Source: Rarobacter faecitabidus
Lineage (GTDB): Bacteria; Actinomycetota; Actinomycetes; Actinomycetales; Cellulomonadaceae
Direction of reading: 5' to 3'
Assembly (NCBI RefSeq): GCF_006716265.1
Contig: NZ_VFOS01000002.1
Coordinates: 124,001 to 188,000, forward strand
DNA: 64,000 bases
Shown here piece by piece: positions 54,016-62,392 of this stretch. A program made the translations under genes and the position numbers. Each line of letters begins with the position of its first letter. Within the stretch, counting starts at the first letter, position 1. Under the pieces are notes generated by a model. It was not told the origin of the DNA. It made no database searches and saw only the letters and a program-made list of their open reading frames with translations.

Positions 54016-56523
54016 ATGACTGTGGACGCCGATGACGCACGTAGCGTTCGCATTCTCGAAGACGACACCCCCACGCAGTTGCGCCATCCCCGGGATGTCC
54101 TGGGAATCGTGCTGTGCGCTGCTGGAATCGCCCTGATGTTCGTGCTGGCCGTCTACGCCCACGGCACGACACAGGGCATCGCGGAGGACGTCCGCGACGC
54201 ATCCACCCCCATCATGCGGATGCTCTCGATCCCGGTGCGCCTGTTGGAACTGACCGTGATCATCGGTGGGCCAATCGCGGTGCTGGGAGAACTGCTGTTC
54301 GGCCGCGCGATCCGGCAGGCGGCGCTGTCCCTGATGGCGACGCTCGTTGGTGCGGCCGCTGGCATCGCGGCGATCTGGGCGGTCACGGAATTCGCCTCCA
54401 CGCAGATGCTCATCGGCCTCTCGGTCTTCCAGAACGGTGCGCGAATCGTCGCCATTCCCGTCTACGTCGCCTCGCTGTGCGCGATGCTGACGATGGCCGG
54501 ACCACGGATGAGACGGCGAACCGTCCGCTGGACGTGGAACCTGCTGTGGGTCGCCCTCGCGCTCGTCCTGATCGGCGGCCAGGTGACGATCCCGGGGGTG
54601 GGCCTGGCGCTCCTGCTGGGCCGTATCGCGGGCCTCGCCATCCGTTACGCGGCGGGAATGAAATCGCAGCGCGCGTACGGCACTGCGCTCGTCGACGCCG
54701 TTCGCCGGGCCGGGTTCGAGCCCACAGCCATCGCCCGGGTCCGGGATCCCGAGGACGAGTCCACCGTCACCCCCGACCTCCATCTGCACAGCGAACCGCC
54801 CACGACGACGGTGGCCATCGCCAGGTCGGCGACCGACCCGGCATCCCGCGCGATCGCCCGGCAATCACGGCAGCGCGTGTATGCGATGTCGACGCAGGAC
54901 GGTCCGCGCCTCGATGTCGTGGTGCTGGACGGCGACCAGCAGGTGATAGGCCTGGTCGAGAGCCTGTGGCAGTCGATTCGCATGCGCGGCCTAGAGGGGC
55001 GATCCGCGCGTTCGCTACGCGCCGTCGCCGAACGCGCCGCGCTGACGTCCTATGCGGCAGAGTCGGCGGGCGTACGAGTTCCGCGCCTGCGCGGCGTCGC
55101 GTCGGCCGGGGATTCCATGCTGCTCATCCAGGAACATGCCAGCGGAGCGGTTCCCTGGCGCGATCTCGAGCAGGAGGACGTGTCCGATCGGGTCCTGGCC
55201 GAACTCTGGCGCCAGATCCGCCGCGCTCACCGCCACGGACTCTCGCACCGCCAGCTGACGGACGACACGATCCTCGTGCGCACCGACACCGAGGACAGGC
55301 CGACCGTCTGGCTCACGGGGTGGGAGGCGGGGGTCGTGGCCGCCAGCGAACTCTCGTGCAGCCTGGACCTCGCGCAGATCCTCGCGCTGATCGCCCTCCG
55401 CGTCGGGCCGGAACGGGCAGTGCGTTCGGCTGTCCTCGCCGGCGTCGACGTCGCGAGCATCGGCCCACTCATCCAGGCCCCGACGCTACCGGCGAGCACG
55501 CGCGCGCAGGTCAGGGCCGACAAGAAGGTCCTCAGCGCGTTGCGGGAGGAGGTCACCGCGCAGTTGCCGGATGCCGACATCGAGCCCCTGCAACTCACTC
55601 GCTTCTCGGCTCGTCGAATCATCATGTCGGCGCTGACGGTCGTGGCGCTCTTCGTCGTGATGACCTCGGTCGGCCTCGACGAGATCAAGGACGCGTTCGT
55701 GCAGGCCAACCCGTGGTGGCTGGCCGCCGCGATAGCGTTCGGCATACTGCCGTGGATCGGCTCATCGGTATCGCTGGCCGCGTTCTCGCCGGTCAGGATT
55801 AAGTTCTGGCGCGTCTTCCAGACGCAGGTCGCCGCATCGTTCGTAACGCTCGCGGCGCCAGCCGGGATCGGGCCGGCCGTGCTCAATATGCGGCTGCTCA
55901 CGACGCGCAAGGTGACGACATCGCTCGCGATGGCGACGGTGTCGCTGGTGCAGGTGACGCAGGTTGTCGTGACCGTCGCGATCCTGCTGGTGATCGTCCT
56001 CATCAGCGGCGATCGGTCAGCGCTGCGAGCGCTCCCGTCGGCGTCCGTGGTCGCCACGGTCGTGGGCGTGATTATCGTCGTAGTGATCCTGCTACTCGTG
56101 CCCAAGGTGCGTAAGTGGGTCGCGGCGAAGACAGTGCCCACTCTCAAGCAGATCTGGCCGCGCCTGAGCGAGGTGATCTCGCAGCCGCAGCGCATCCTGC
56201 TCGGCCTCGCGGGAAACGGGGCCATGACTATCGGCTACGTGCTGACCTTCGATGCGGTGCTGCAGGCGTTCGGCCAGCATGTCTCGCTCGTCGACGCGGC
56301 GGTGGTCTACCTGGTCGGCAATACCGTCGGTGCGGCCGTCCCCACGCCCGGTGGCGTAGGCGCTATCGAGTTCGCCCTGGTCACGGGCCTGACCACGACC
56401 GCGGGCGTTCCCGCATCTATAGCGACGTCCGCCGTGGTCCTCTTCCGCGTGGTGACCTACTGGGGGCGCATCCCGTTCGGCTGGCTGGCCATGCAGCGCC
56501 TCCAGCGAACGGGCATGGTGTAA
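54016..56523 (+). CDS. Pseudokinase-like domain fused to a lysylphosphatidylglycerol synthase/flippase-type membrane domain
   Basis: An 835-residue protein in three parts. The N-terminal part (1-215) has six or seven membrane helices. The middle (about 290-530) resembles a protein or aminoglycoside kinase, with SYAAESAGVRVPRLRGV and a loop GLSHRQLTDDTILV in the place of HRDLxxxNILV. The DFG position reads LTGWEAG, so the catalytic and magnesium-binding aspartates are lost. The C-terminal part (about 535-835) is an LPG_synthase_TM/UPF0104 domain of eight helices with the hallmark PTPGGVGAIEFAL. The whole may flip or modify a lipid under control of a nucleotide-binding or scaffold domain. Confidence 0.82.
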   Translation: MTVDADDARSVRILEDDTPTQLRHPRDVLGIVLCAAGIALMFVLAVYAHGTTQGIAEDVRDASTPIMRMLSIPVRLLELTVIIGGPIAVLGELLFGRAIRQAALSLMATLVGAAAGIAAIWAVTEFASTQMLIGLSVFQNGARIVAIPVYVASLCAMLTMAGPRMRRRTVRWTWNLLWVALALVLIGGQVTIPGVGLALLLGRIAGLAIRYAAGMKSQRAYGTALVDAVRRAGFEPTAIARVRDPEDESTVTPDLHLHSEPPTTTVAIARSATDPASRAIARQSRQRVYAMSTQDGPRLDVVVLDGDQQVIGLVESLWQSIRMRGLEGRSARSLRAVAERAALTSYAAESAGVRVPRLRGVASAGDSMLLIQEHASGAVPWRDLEQEDVSDRVLAELWRQIRRAHRHGLSHRQLTDDTILVRTDTEDRPTVWLTGWEAGVVAASELSCSLDLAQILALIALRVGPERAVRSAVLAGVDVASIGPLIQAPTLPASTRAQVRADKKVLSALREEVTAQLPDADIEPLQLTRFSARRIIMSALTVVALFVVMTSVGLDEIKDAFVQANPWWLAAAIAFGILPWIGSSVSLAAFSPVRIKFWRVFQTQVAASFVTLAAPAGIGPAVLNMRLLTTRKVTTSLAMATVSLVQVTQVVVTVAILLVIVLISGDRSALRALPSASVVATVVGVIIVVVILLLVPKVRKWVAAKTVPTLKQIWPRLSEVISQPQRILLGLAGNGAMTIGYVLTFDAVLQAFGQHVSLVDAAVVYLVGNTVGAAVPTPGGVGAIEFALVTGLTTTAGVPASIATSAVVLFRVVTYWGRIPFGWLAMQRLQRTGMV

Positions 56524-56570
56524 CGCTCTCCTGGCCTGCCCTCGCGGCGAAGAACGCTATACCCGGACAC

Positions 56571-56609
56571 AAAAAGGCCCGGAACCAGTCTCACAACCGG
56601 TTCCGGGCC
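56571..56609 (-). terminator. Rho-independent terminator of the HU gene
   Basis: On the minus strand an 11-bp stem (GGCCCGGAACC with GGTTCCGGGCC, 12-base loop) is followed by TTTTT. It also lies after the plus-strand flippase gene, so it may act in both directions. Confidence 0.85.
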
Positions 56610-56652
56610 CCAGGGTCACCGCGAGGCGGTTTGCCTAAGCTCTAGGAGAAGA

Positions 56653-56934
56653 TCACGCGGAGGCGGCCTTCTTCAGCAGGCTGCCGGCGGTCAGCTTGAC
56701 GCCGAAGCCAGCGGGGATGGCGATCTCCTCGCCGGTGCGCGGGTTGCGGCCGGTACGAGCGGCACGCTCGACGCGCTCAACGGCGAGCAGGCCGGTGAGC
56801 TTGACGCCCTCGCCACTGGCGACCGACTCTAGCAGGACCTCCTGGAGGGCCGAGAGAGCCTCGTCTGCCTGGGCCTTGGTCAGGCCCGACTTGCCAGCAA
56901 TGGCGGAGATGACGTCCGAACGGTTGAGCGACAT
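56653..56934 (-). CDS. hup: HU family DNA-binding protein
   Basis: A 93-residue nucleoid protein. MSLNRSDVISAIAGKSGLTKAQADEAL opens the dimer helices (read as MSLNRSDVISAIAGKSG and LTKAQADEAL), and the DNA-binding arm holds RTGRNPRTGEEIAIPAG, the HU signature. There is no lysine/alanine-rich C-terminal extension of the kind found in mycobacterial HupB, so it is the short form. GAAGGGA lies before the ATG. A terminator follows. Confidence 0.96.
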   Translation of the reverse strand: MSLNRSDVISAIAGKSGLTKAQADEALSALQEVLLESVASGEGVKLTGLLAVERVERAARTGRNPRTGEEIAIPAGFGVKLTAGSLLKKAASA

Positions 56935-57139
56935 AGTTTTCCCTTCTCACGGGTGACGGGCGGTGTGCCCGGCAGGTCATGAAGTGCGGCGCAGCCGCAT
57001 TGCGTCCACAACGATACGGTATCTAGCCGAAGATCGCTGCCATTCCCGCGAAGTTGCGCCAGATTGTGGACATTCTCACCACATCAGCAACACCCATAAC
57101 ATGCGCATCGCCGCGCCGCAGTACGGCACACTTGAGGTC

Positions 57140-58384
57140 ATGCCCGATTTGCCCAGCGCCCAGCTCGCCTCGTGGTGCTCTGATCGCGGGCTCGAACCCG
57201 ACCCCGTCGATTCCCTTCTCCTGGACGAGGCCTCCGTCGCCGCCTCGGGACCCATCGCCGTGCTGGACGACCACACGGGAGCCCTCACGCCGCTGGTGGC
57301 GGAACTCGCGCATCGCATTGCCGCCAGGGAGGGCACTTCGCCGCCGCGAATCGGCGCCTGGCAGGACAGCTACACGGCGCGCCAACTGGTCGCGTCGGAA
57401 TTGGCCCGCGCGCGGCGATCCGCGGACGCGGCCGAGGCTCTTGCGGCCGCCGTGTCGGGAGCGGCTCTCGTGGTCGGTCGACTGCCCAAGTCGCTCGATC
57501 GCCTCGAGGAGTACGCGGCAACGATAGCCACGCATGCCGCCCCTGGCGTGCGCGTCGCGCTCGCGGGACGCGTCAAGCACATGAGCCTGGGTATGAACGA
57601 GGTCTTAGCAGGTCACTTCGAGGTGGTGTCCGCTTCCAGGGCGCGCCAGAAGTCGCGCGTGCTGTTCGCAACCACTGCTCGGGGTCATGGCGATCGGCCA
57701 CGAAAACCGGGCGGCGCGTTCCCGCGTATTGCCAGGGTCACCCGCCGTGAGCTCGGGCTCGCAGGCGCGGGCGGGATCGACGTGGCGGCCCACGGCGGCG
57801 TCTTCGCGAGTACCCGGATCGATATCGGCACTCGCGTTCTGCTGCGGCACGTCGGCGACGCGGCGAGGATTGCCGCCGAAGGCCCGAACCCGGCCCCGCG
57901 CATCGTCGACCTCGGTTGCGGCACCGGCCTGCTGGCGCTCGCCGCAAGCCACGCGGTCGCGGGTGCCCGCGTGCTCGCCGCCGACGACTCCTATCTCGCC
58001 GTGCAGTCCACCCAGGAAACCGCTAGACGTGCCGGGATGCTGGCCGCGCATCCGGACGAGGCCGGCGTCTACCCGATGTGGACTTCAGCGAGCGCCCTAG
58101 CGAGCGCCCTAGCCAGCGACGAGCGAGCGGGGACCATCGACCTCATCCTGTGCAACCCGCCGTTCCACGTAGGAGCGGGCGTGGATGCATCACCCGCATA
58201 ACAGATGTTCGCTACCTCCGGCCGCCTGCTGCGGCCCGGGGGCGAACTGTGGACGGTCTTCAACCGGCACCTGGGCTACGTCCCTGCGCTGAGGCGCGCC
58301 GTCGGACCCACGACCGTGGTCGCGGCCACGCCGAAGTTCGTGGTCACGCGCTCCGTCCGGCAGCGGACTTCCCGCCAGGGCTGA
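57140..58384 (+). pseudogene. Class I SAM-dependent methyltransferase (RsmC/RlmG-like) interrupted by an in-frame TAA
   Basis: From the ATG at 57140 the frame runs to TAA at 58199-58201, and the same frame continues without another stop to TGA at 58382-58384. Before the stop are the N-terminal helper domain, VDLGCGTGLLALAASHA for SAM binding and LILCNPPFHVGAG with the NPPF catalytic motif. After it the text resumes the same family: QMFATSGRLLRPGGELWTVF, NRHLGYVPALRRAVGP and KFVVTRSVR. The TAA stands where a Tyr codon would fit. The enzyme would normally make m2G in rRNA. Truncation removes the last strands of the fold, so it is probably inactive unless the stop is read through or is a sequencing error. 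Confidence 0.8.
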
Positions 58385-58486
58385 CGTGGCACCCGGCCGG
58401 AGGTCACAAACCGTCGCAGCACGCCGCCGAGCGCGATAGGTTCTAAGTGGGTGCGGCGCGCACTCATGAAACCGAAGGAGAATGCG

Positions 58487-59053
58487 TTGACTGCCATACC
58501 CCCGAGCAATGACGGTGGTTCTCGCGACCCTCGCGTCGAACCGATCGCGTACGAAAGGCCCCCGGCCGGTCACGTCGCGGGCGTTGACGGCGGGGCCGCC
58601 GATCTCGCCGCGCCAGACTACGCGGCCGAGCCCGCGCCCGCGAACCTGACCCGGGGACTACTGACTGGCTTGGGCTTCGGGGTCGCGGCCACGATCCTCT
58701 ACGTCGTCGTGGCCGTATCGGCCGAAAAGGAATACGCCGTCCTCTCGGTCCTGATCGGCTTAGCGGTGGGATTCGGTTTCTCTCGGTTCGGACGCACCAA
58801 GGGTGCGCAAGCGGGGCTCTGTGCCGCGCTGGTCACGCTCGCGCTGTTCCTGGTCGCGATCGTCCTGATGGATGCGGGCTTGAACGCGAAGTACCTGGGA
58901 ACCCCCTTCCTGGAGGAACTGCGCATCTCCGCAACCTTTCTCAACGCGGTGATCTCGTTGTACTTCAGCGATTTACTCAGTTACGTCTTCGTGGCCGCAG
59001 CCGTCATCGTGGCGTTCTTTCAAGGGGCGGGGTTTAACAAGAAAGCTCGTTGA
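58487..59053 (+). CDS. Hypothetical membrane protein with four helices
   Basis: About 188 residues from the TTG at 58487, which follows AAGGAG by a normal distance; an ATG at 58466 is the alternative. A proline-rich cytoplasmic N-terminus of about 55 residues leads to four helices: LLTGLGFGVAATILYVVVAV, YAVLSVLIGLAVGFGFS, AALVTLALFLVAIVLMDAG and the last segment LLSYVFVAAAVIVAFF. I do not recognise a family. It lies between the methyltransferase remnant and the HAD phosphatase gene. Confidence 0.75.
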   Translation: MTAIPPSNDGGSRDPRVEPIAYERPPAGHVAGVDGGAADLAAPDYAAEPAPANLTRGLLTGLGFGVAATILYVVVAVSAEKEYAVLSVLIGLAVGFGFSRFGRTKGAQAGLCAALVTLALFLVAIVLMDAGLNAKYLGTPFLEELRISATFLNAVISLYFSDLLSYVFVAAAVIVAFFQGAGFNKKAR

Positions 59054-59145
59054 TCGGCGATTCCCCGCGGCGCTGCGGCGAGCGCCAGCGAGGTAGGTCT
59101 CACGTGGGCCAAGGCCGAGCATCCCAATCCCGCGTCCCCGCCCGG

Positions 59146-59151
59146 TAGGCT
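59146..59151 (+). promoter_or_regulatory. -10 box TAGGCT of a leaderless promoter
   Basis: TAGGCT, six bases, then the ATG at 59158. Confidence 0.45.
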
Positions 59152-59157
59152 CAAGGG

Positions 59158-59979
59158 ATGCCCTCGTCTTTCTCTCTCCGCCTGTTCGCTTCCGATGTCG
59201 ATGGCACGCTCCTGACGTTCGATCACCACATCACCGATGAGGTCCGCGCCGCCATCGGCGAGGCACGGGCGGCCGGAGTGCACGTCATCCTCGCTTCTGC
59301 CCGCAGCCCGCAGGCAATCGCGATCCTGCAGGACGACCTGGGATTGCGTGGCGAGCCACTCGTCGGACTGCAGGGTGCCTGGGTGGGGGAGGTACCAGCC
59401 GACGGTGCCCCAGTCGCTTACGCGAAGCATCCCCTGCCAGTCGATGCCGCCCGCACGGTCTACGAGACGTGTCAGCGACTTGCGACCCCCCTGTGCTGGT
59501 TCGCCGAGGACGAGTGGTTCTACTCGTTCCCCGCCCAGGTGGTCGACTACGAGGCGCGTGTCACCGGTATAGCGCCGGCCGGTGAACTCGACGTCGAGCG
59601 GGCGCTCGAGAAGCAGGGGCCGCTCAAGATCATGGTCCCCTTCAACCCGGCCGATCCTGCAGTCGGTTCGCGCGTGCTCGCGGATTTGCCCGACGGCCTG
59701 CTCGGTCAGCTCACTGGCGAGCACTACCTCGAGATCACCACGCCGAGCGCCGACAAGTCACACGGCGTTGCCCTCATCGCGGAGCGGCTCGGCGTGGACC
59801 GCGCTCACATCGCCGCTGCGGGGGACGGCCCCAACGACATCGGCATGTTCTCGATCGCCGGGCGTTCCTTCGCGATGGGCAACGCTTCCCCGGCCGTACA
59901 GGAGGCTGCGAGCCAGGTCACGGGGACCAATGCCGAATCGGGACTCGCGCTCGCCATCCGGGAGGCGCTGAGGGCATGA
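59158..59979 (+). CDS. Cof-type HAD-IIB family phosphatase
   Basis: A 273-residue cytoplasmic hydrolase. HAD motif I is FASDVDGTLLTFD near 10-22 with the nucleophilic Asp, motif II is ILASARSP near 43, motif III is KIMVPFN, and motif IV is AAGDGPNDIGMFSIAG. A C2-type cap lies between motifs II and III. Cof-like enzymes dephosphorylate sugar phosphates, FMN or phosphorylated vitamin precursors; the substrate cannot be told. It converges on the 317-residue gene, with 17-bp repeats between. Confidence 0.92.
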   Translation: MPSSFSLRLFASDVDGTLLTFDHHITDEVRAAIGEARAAGVHVILASARSPQAIAILQDDLGLRGEPLVGLQGAWVGEVPADGAPVAYAKHPLPVDAARTVYETCQRLATPLCWFAEDEWFYSFPAQVVDYEARVTGIAPAGELDVERALEKQGPLKIMVPFNPADPAVGSRVLADLPDGLLGQLTGEHYLEITTPSADKSHGVALIAERLGVDRAHIAAAGDGPNDIGMFSIAGRSFAMGNASPAVQEAASQVTGTNAESGLALAIREALRA

Positions 59980-60053
59980 TATTGCGGTTGACCCTCCTGT
60001 ATTTCATGGCCTGAACGGCAAGGGACGTGGGTGAACCACGGGCATGCGCGACC

Positions 60054-60104
60054 AGCGAGTGAGAACACTCAGCGCACTAGAACACTCAGCGAGTGAGAAC
60101 ACTC
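60054..60104. repeat. Three tandem copies of a 17-bp palindromic repeat
   Basis: Units AGCGAGTGAGAACACTC (60054 and 60088) and AGCGCACTAGAACACTC (60071). Each full unit holds GAGTG-AGAA-CACTC, a small hairpin. The block lies between convergent genes and touches the stop of the minus-strand gene. Confidence 0.8.
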
Positions 60105-61056
60105 ACCGCGCCAGGGCGACCAGCGCTCGCTCTGCTTCCGAGCCGCCAGGCACGCTCACCTCGATTGAACCGCCGCCCAGGCGAATCGTCACGTCGTTCA
60201 CGTCCACGACGTCGCGGTTGGCCGCTACCTCGACGCCCGTGATCGCGGCGATGCTCACGCTGACGCGGCGATCGGAATACTCGGCGAGGGATCGGCGCCG
60301 CAGCGGCGCGATCCGCCCGAAGATCCGCAATTCGACGCCATCCGTGGCCAGCACCGCTCCCTGCAACGCGAGCGGGCGCAGCAGGTCGATCAGTTTTCGT
60401 AAGCCGGTGCGCTTCGACTTCACCGCACGCCGCTCGAACGCCGCGAGTACCCGGTAGGCGCCGCTGGCAGCGAGGTCGGCACGACAATCGTTGCCGAGGA
60501 TCTCGTCCACCCCGCCGAGTCGAACGTCCGCGATCGGGGTTCCGCCCCGAATAGGGCCTACGGGGACGTCCGCGCGGTGCCATCCCTCCGCGCGCAGCAG
60601 TGCGACGAGTCCATCCATCGCTTCCCTGGCGGCACCGGAGAAGCGCACGTCGATGGGAGAGGAGTCAGCTGGAGTGATGACGAACCGACCGTCGAGCAGG
60701 TTGACCGCCAGCGTAACCGCCGCGATGGAAGTCAGTGGCACTGTTTCTACGCGATAAGTATCATCGGTCCGCCGGCTTAAGGCTGTCAGTGTGTGGCGAT
60801 CCACGATGAGCAGGTGGTCGTACAGGTGCATTCCCGGGTTCGCGAGGCGACGCTCGATGTCGCGCGGCACCTTGAGCACGAGCCGGGTCGTGTCGAAATC
60901 GATCGGATGGTCGCGATAGAGACGCGGCACGTCCTCGGCGTTCCGCACCTCGTCCACCCACGGCCCGAACGCGTCGAACTCCGCGGTGCGCGAATTGGCG
61001 GGCGATGAAGTGGTCCCGAAATCATCGCCTCCCGCGACGGTAGCGTCGTTACGCAT
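60103..61056 (-). CDS. Hypothetical protein, 317 aa, beta-rich
   Basis: I do not recognise the family. It has no signal peptide or membrane segment. Short strands alternate with turns, as in HLYDHLLIVDRHTLTALS, RFVITPADSSPIDVRFSG and the repeated layout VELRIFGRIAPL/VTIRLGGGSIEVSV. This suggests two or three PH-like domains that sense or bind lipids or partners. Its ATG overlaps the stop of the TetR gene by eight bases, so the two are translated together and probably act together. It ends next to the 17-bp repeats. Confidence 0.75.
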   Translation of the reverse strand: MRNDATVAGGDDFGTTSSPANSRTAEFDAFGPWVDEVRNAEDVPRLYRDHPIDFDTTRLVLKVPRDIERRLANPGMHLYDHLLIVDRHTLTALSRRTDDTYRVETVPLTSIAAVTLAVNLLDGRFVITPADSSPIDVRFSGAAREAMDGLVALLRAEGWHRADVPVGPIRGGTPIADVRLGGVDEILGNDCRADLAASGAYRVLAAFERRAVKSKRTGLRKLIDLLRPLALQGAVLATDGVELRIFGRIAPLRRRSLAEYSDRRVSVSIAAITGVEVAANRDVVDVNDVTIRLGGGSIEVSVPGGSEAERALVALAR

Positions 61057-61681
61057 GGTTCGTCTCCTTGACAGTGAACGAGGTGCAGATCAGTGGAGCC
61101 ACCAATGCATCTATGGCGGCGCGAGCCGCCTCGCGAAGCGATGTGGCATTGAGGGTTGGCTCGAACGCGGAGTGGAGAGTGTAAGCCTGGCTCAGCCCCA
61201 TGAGGAGCCCACCGAGGGTCTCGGCCGCGAATTCATCGGCGATCCCCTGTTCTGCCAGCCAGTGAGCGGCGTAGCGGTCGAGCGCAGCGCGCGACGCCGC
61301 GACGTGCTCTTCGACCAGCGGCCCGAGCTGCCGCTCCGCCGCCACATGCCCCCATACCTGGACCAGTGCGATGGATCCGTCGGGACCGTCCCAGCCGGGG
61401 CTGATGCGCGCCAGCAGATCGGCGGGATGCGGCAGTGGGGACTGGGCCATTGCCGTCTCTACGTGGCGGTTGCTCTCGGTGAGCGCGTGCTCGATCACCG
61501 AGGCGAGGATCTCGTCCTTCGACGCGAAGTGGGTGTAGATCGCGCCGGCGGACAGGCCGGATTCGGCGATGATGTTCGACATCGCTATGCGGTGCGTACC
61601 CTCGCGGCTGATCAGGCGAAGCGTTGCGTCGGTGATCTGGCGGCGGCGGGCGGCTCGATGGTCCTCGGTGACTCGTGGCAC
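61049..61681 (-). CDS. TetR family transcriptional regulator
   Basis: A 210-residue repressor-type protein starting with GTG. The helix-turn-helix covers about 14-62: RRRQITDATLRLISREGT, then MSNIIAESGLSAGAIYTHFASKDEIL with the classic 'SxGxlYxHFxsKdel' pattern. The C-terminal ligand domain is helical and not classifiable. A -10 box TATACT lies six bases before the start inside a likely operator, so it probably represses itself and its overlapping 317-residue partner. Confidence 0.93.
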   Translation of the reverse strand: MPRVTEDHRAARRRQITDATLRLISREGTHRIAMSNIIAESGLSAGAIYTHFASKDEILASVIEHALTESNRHVETAMAQSPLPHPADLLARISPGWDGPDGSIALVQVWGHVAAERQLGPLVEEHVAASRAALDRYAAHWLAEQGIADEFAAETLGGLLMGLSQAYTLHSAFEPTLNATSLREAARAAIDALVAPLICTSFTVKETNHA

Positions 61682-61683
61682 TC

Positions 61684-61703
61684 ATTCAGTATACAGAACG
61701 AAT
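61684..61703 (-). promoter_or_regulatory. Candidate TetR operator over the promoter
   Basis: ATTC-N12-GAAT in an AT-rich stretch; the minus-strand -10 box TATACT (61688-61693) is inside it, six bases before the GTG start. A second palindrome GAATATTC overlaps its edge (61700-61707). Confidence 0.5.
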
Positions 61704-61750
61704 ATTCTTTTTCTTAGGACGAGTTCTCCGTTGTGCCGGGAGAGCCGCGC

Positions 61751-62392
61751 CTATCGCGTGTTCGCGGGTGGAGCGAGCGCCGCCCTCCCACGCTCGCTGG
61801 CGCGCTCGAGGACGAGGCTGTCCCGGCCCACCTCGGCAACTACAAGATCGGCCCGTCGCATTGAGTCGCATTCGCGCTCGATGGCTCGCTCCTGGCCAGC
61901 CCAATGGTCGATGTAGGGGGCGTATGCCTCATAGTCCGAGCGCCGGCGGAGGCGGCGACGGCGATGCGCCTCGTCCAAGTCGATCCAGATCCCAAGCGTC
62001 GCGAGTTCGCCGGTCGCCGCGATGGATCCGCTGCCCTCCAGGATCAGGCCTTCCTGCGGACGGAACTCGAGTTCCACCCCCGGCCTGGAATCGTGCCAAT
62101 CCCATACCCGTGCACGCGCCGTTTCGCCGCGCGCGAGCGGCAGGGCGATGTCCTGGTGCACGACGGCCACCCCCGCGCTCAAGCCGTCCCAGCCGGGAAC
62201 GAAATCGTCCATGTGGATCACGGTCCAGCCGAGCCCGGTTCCTCCGAGCTGCGCGACCACGTGACTGGCCAGCCACGTCTTGCCCGAACCGGACCAGCCG
62301 TCGATCGCGACGATCGCAGGGCAGGGCAGCGAGCGAAGCGCGTGCACCAGCGCGCAGAACTCGATTCGCTCACGCCGATCGGCGGGGGTCAC
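61751..62392 (-). CDS. P-loop ATP/GTP-binding protein, uridine kinase-like
   Basis: A 213-residue protein with Walker A DGWSGSGKTWLA near 28-39, a following VIHMDDFVPGWDGL that recalls the substrate-binding DDFY of uridine/phosphoribulokinases, and a lid-like basic stretch RRRRLRRRSDYEAY. It is probably a small-molecule kinase; the substrate is unknown. Its ATG overlaps the stop of the aminotransferase gene (ATGA), so it is the last gene of the ppc-aminotransferase-kinase run. The 60-base gap to the TetR gene holds the TetR promoter. Confidence 0.82.
   Translation of the reverse strand: MTPADRRERIEFCALVHALRSLPCPAIVAIDGWSGSGKTWLASHVVAQLGGTGLGWTVIHMDDFVPGWDGLSAGVAVVHQDIALPLARGETARARVWDWHDSRPGVELEFRPQEGLILEGSGSIAATGELATLGIWIDLDEAHRRRRLRRRSDYEAYAPYIDHWAGQERAIERECDSMRRADLVVAEVGRDSLVLERASERGRAALAPPANTR

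Noticed and set aside
58085-58120. 12-bp repeat GCGAGCGCCCTA inside the methyltransferase gene
   Set aside because: Two and a half copies coding ALAS; too short to call a repeat element and in frame with a normal loop.
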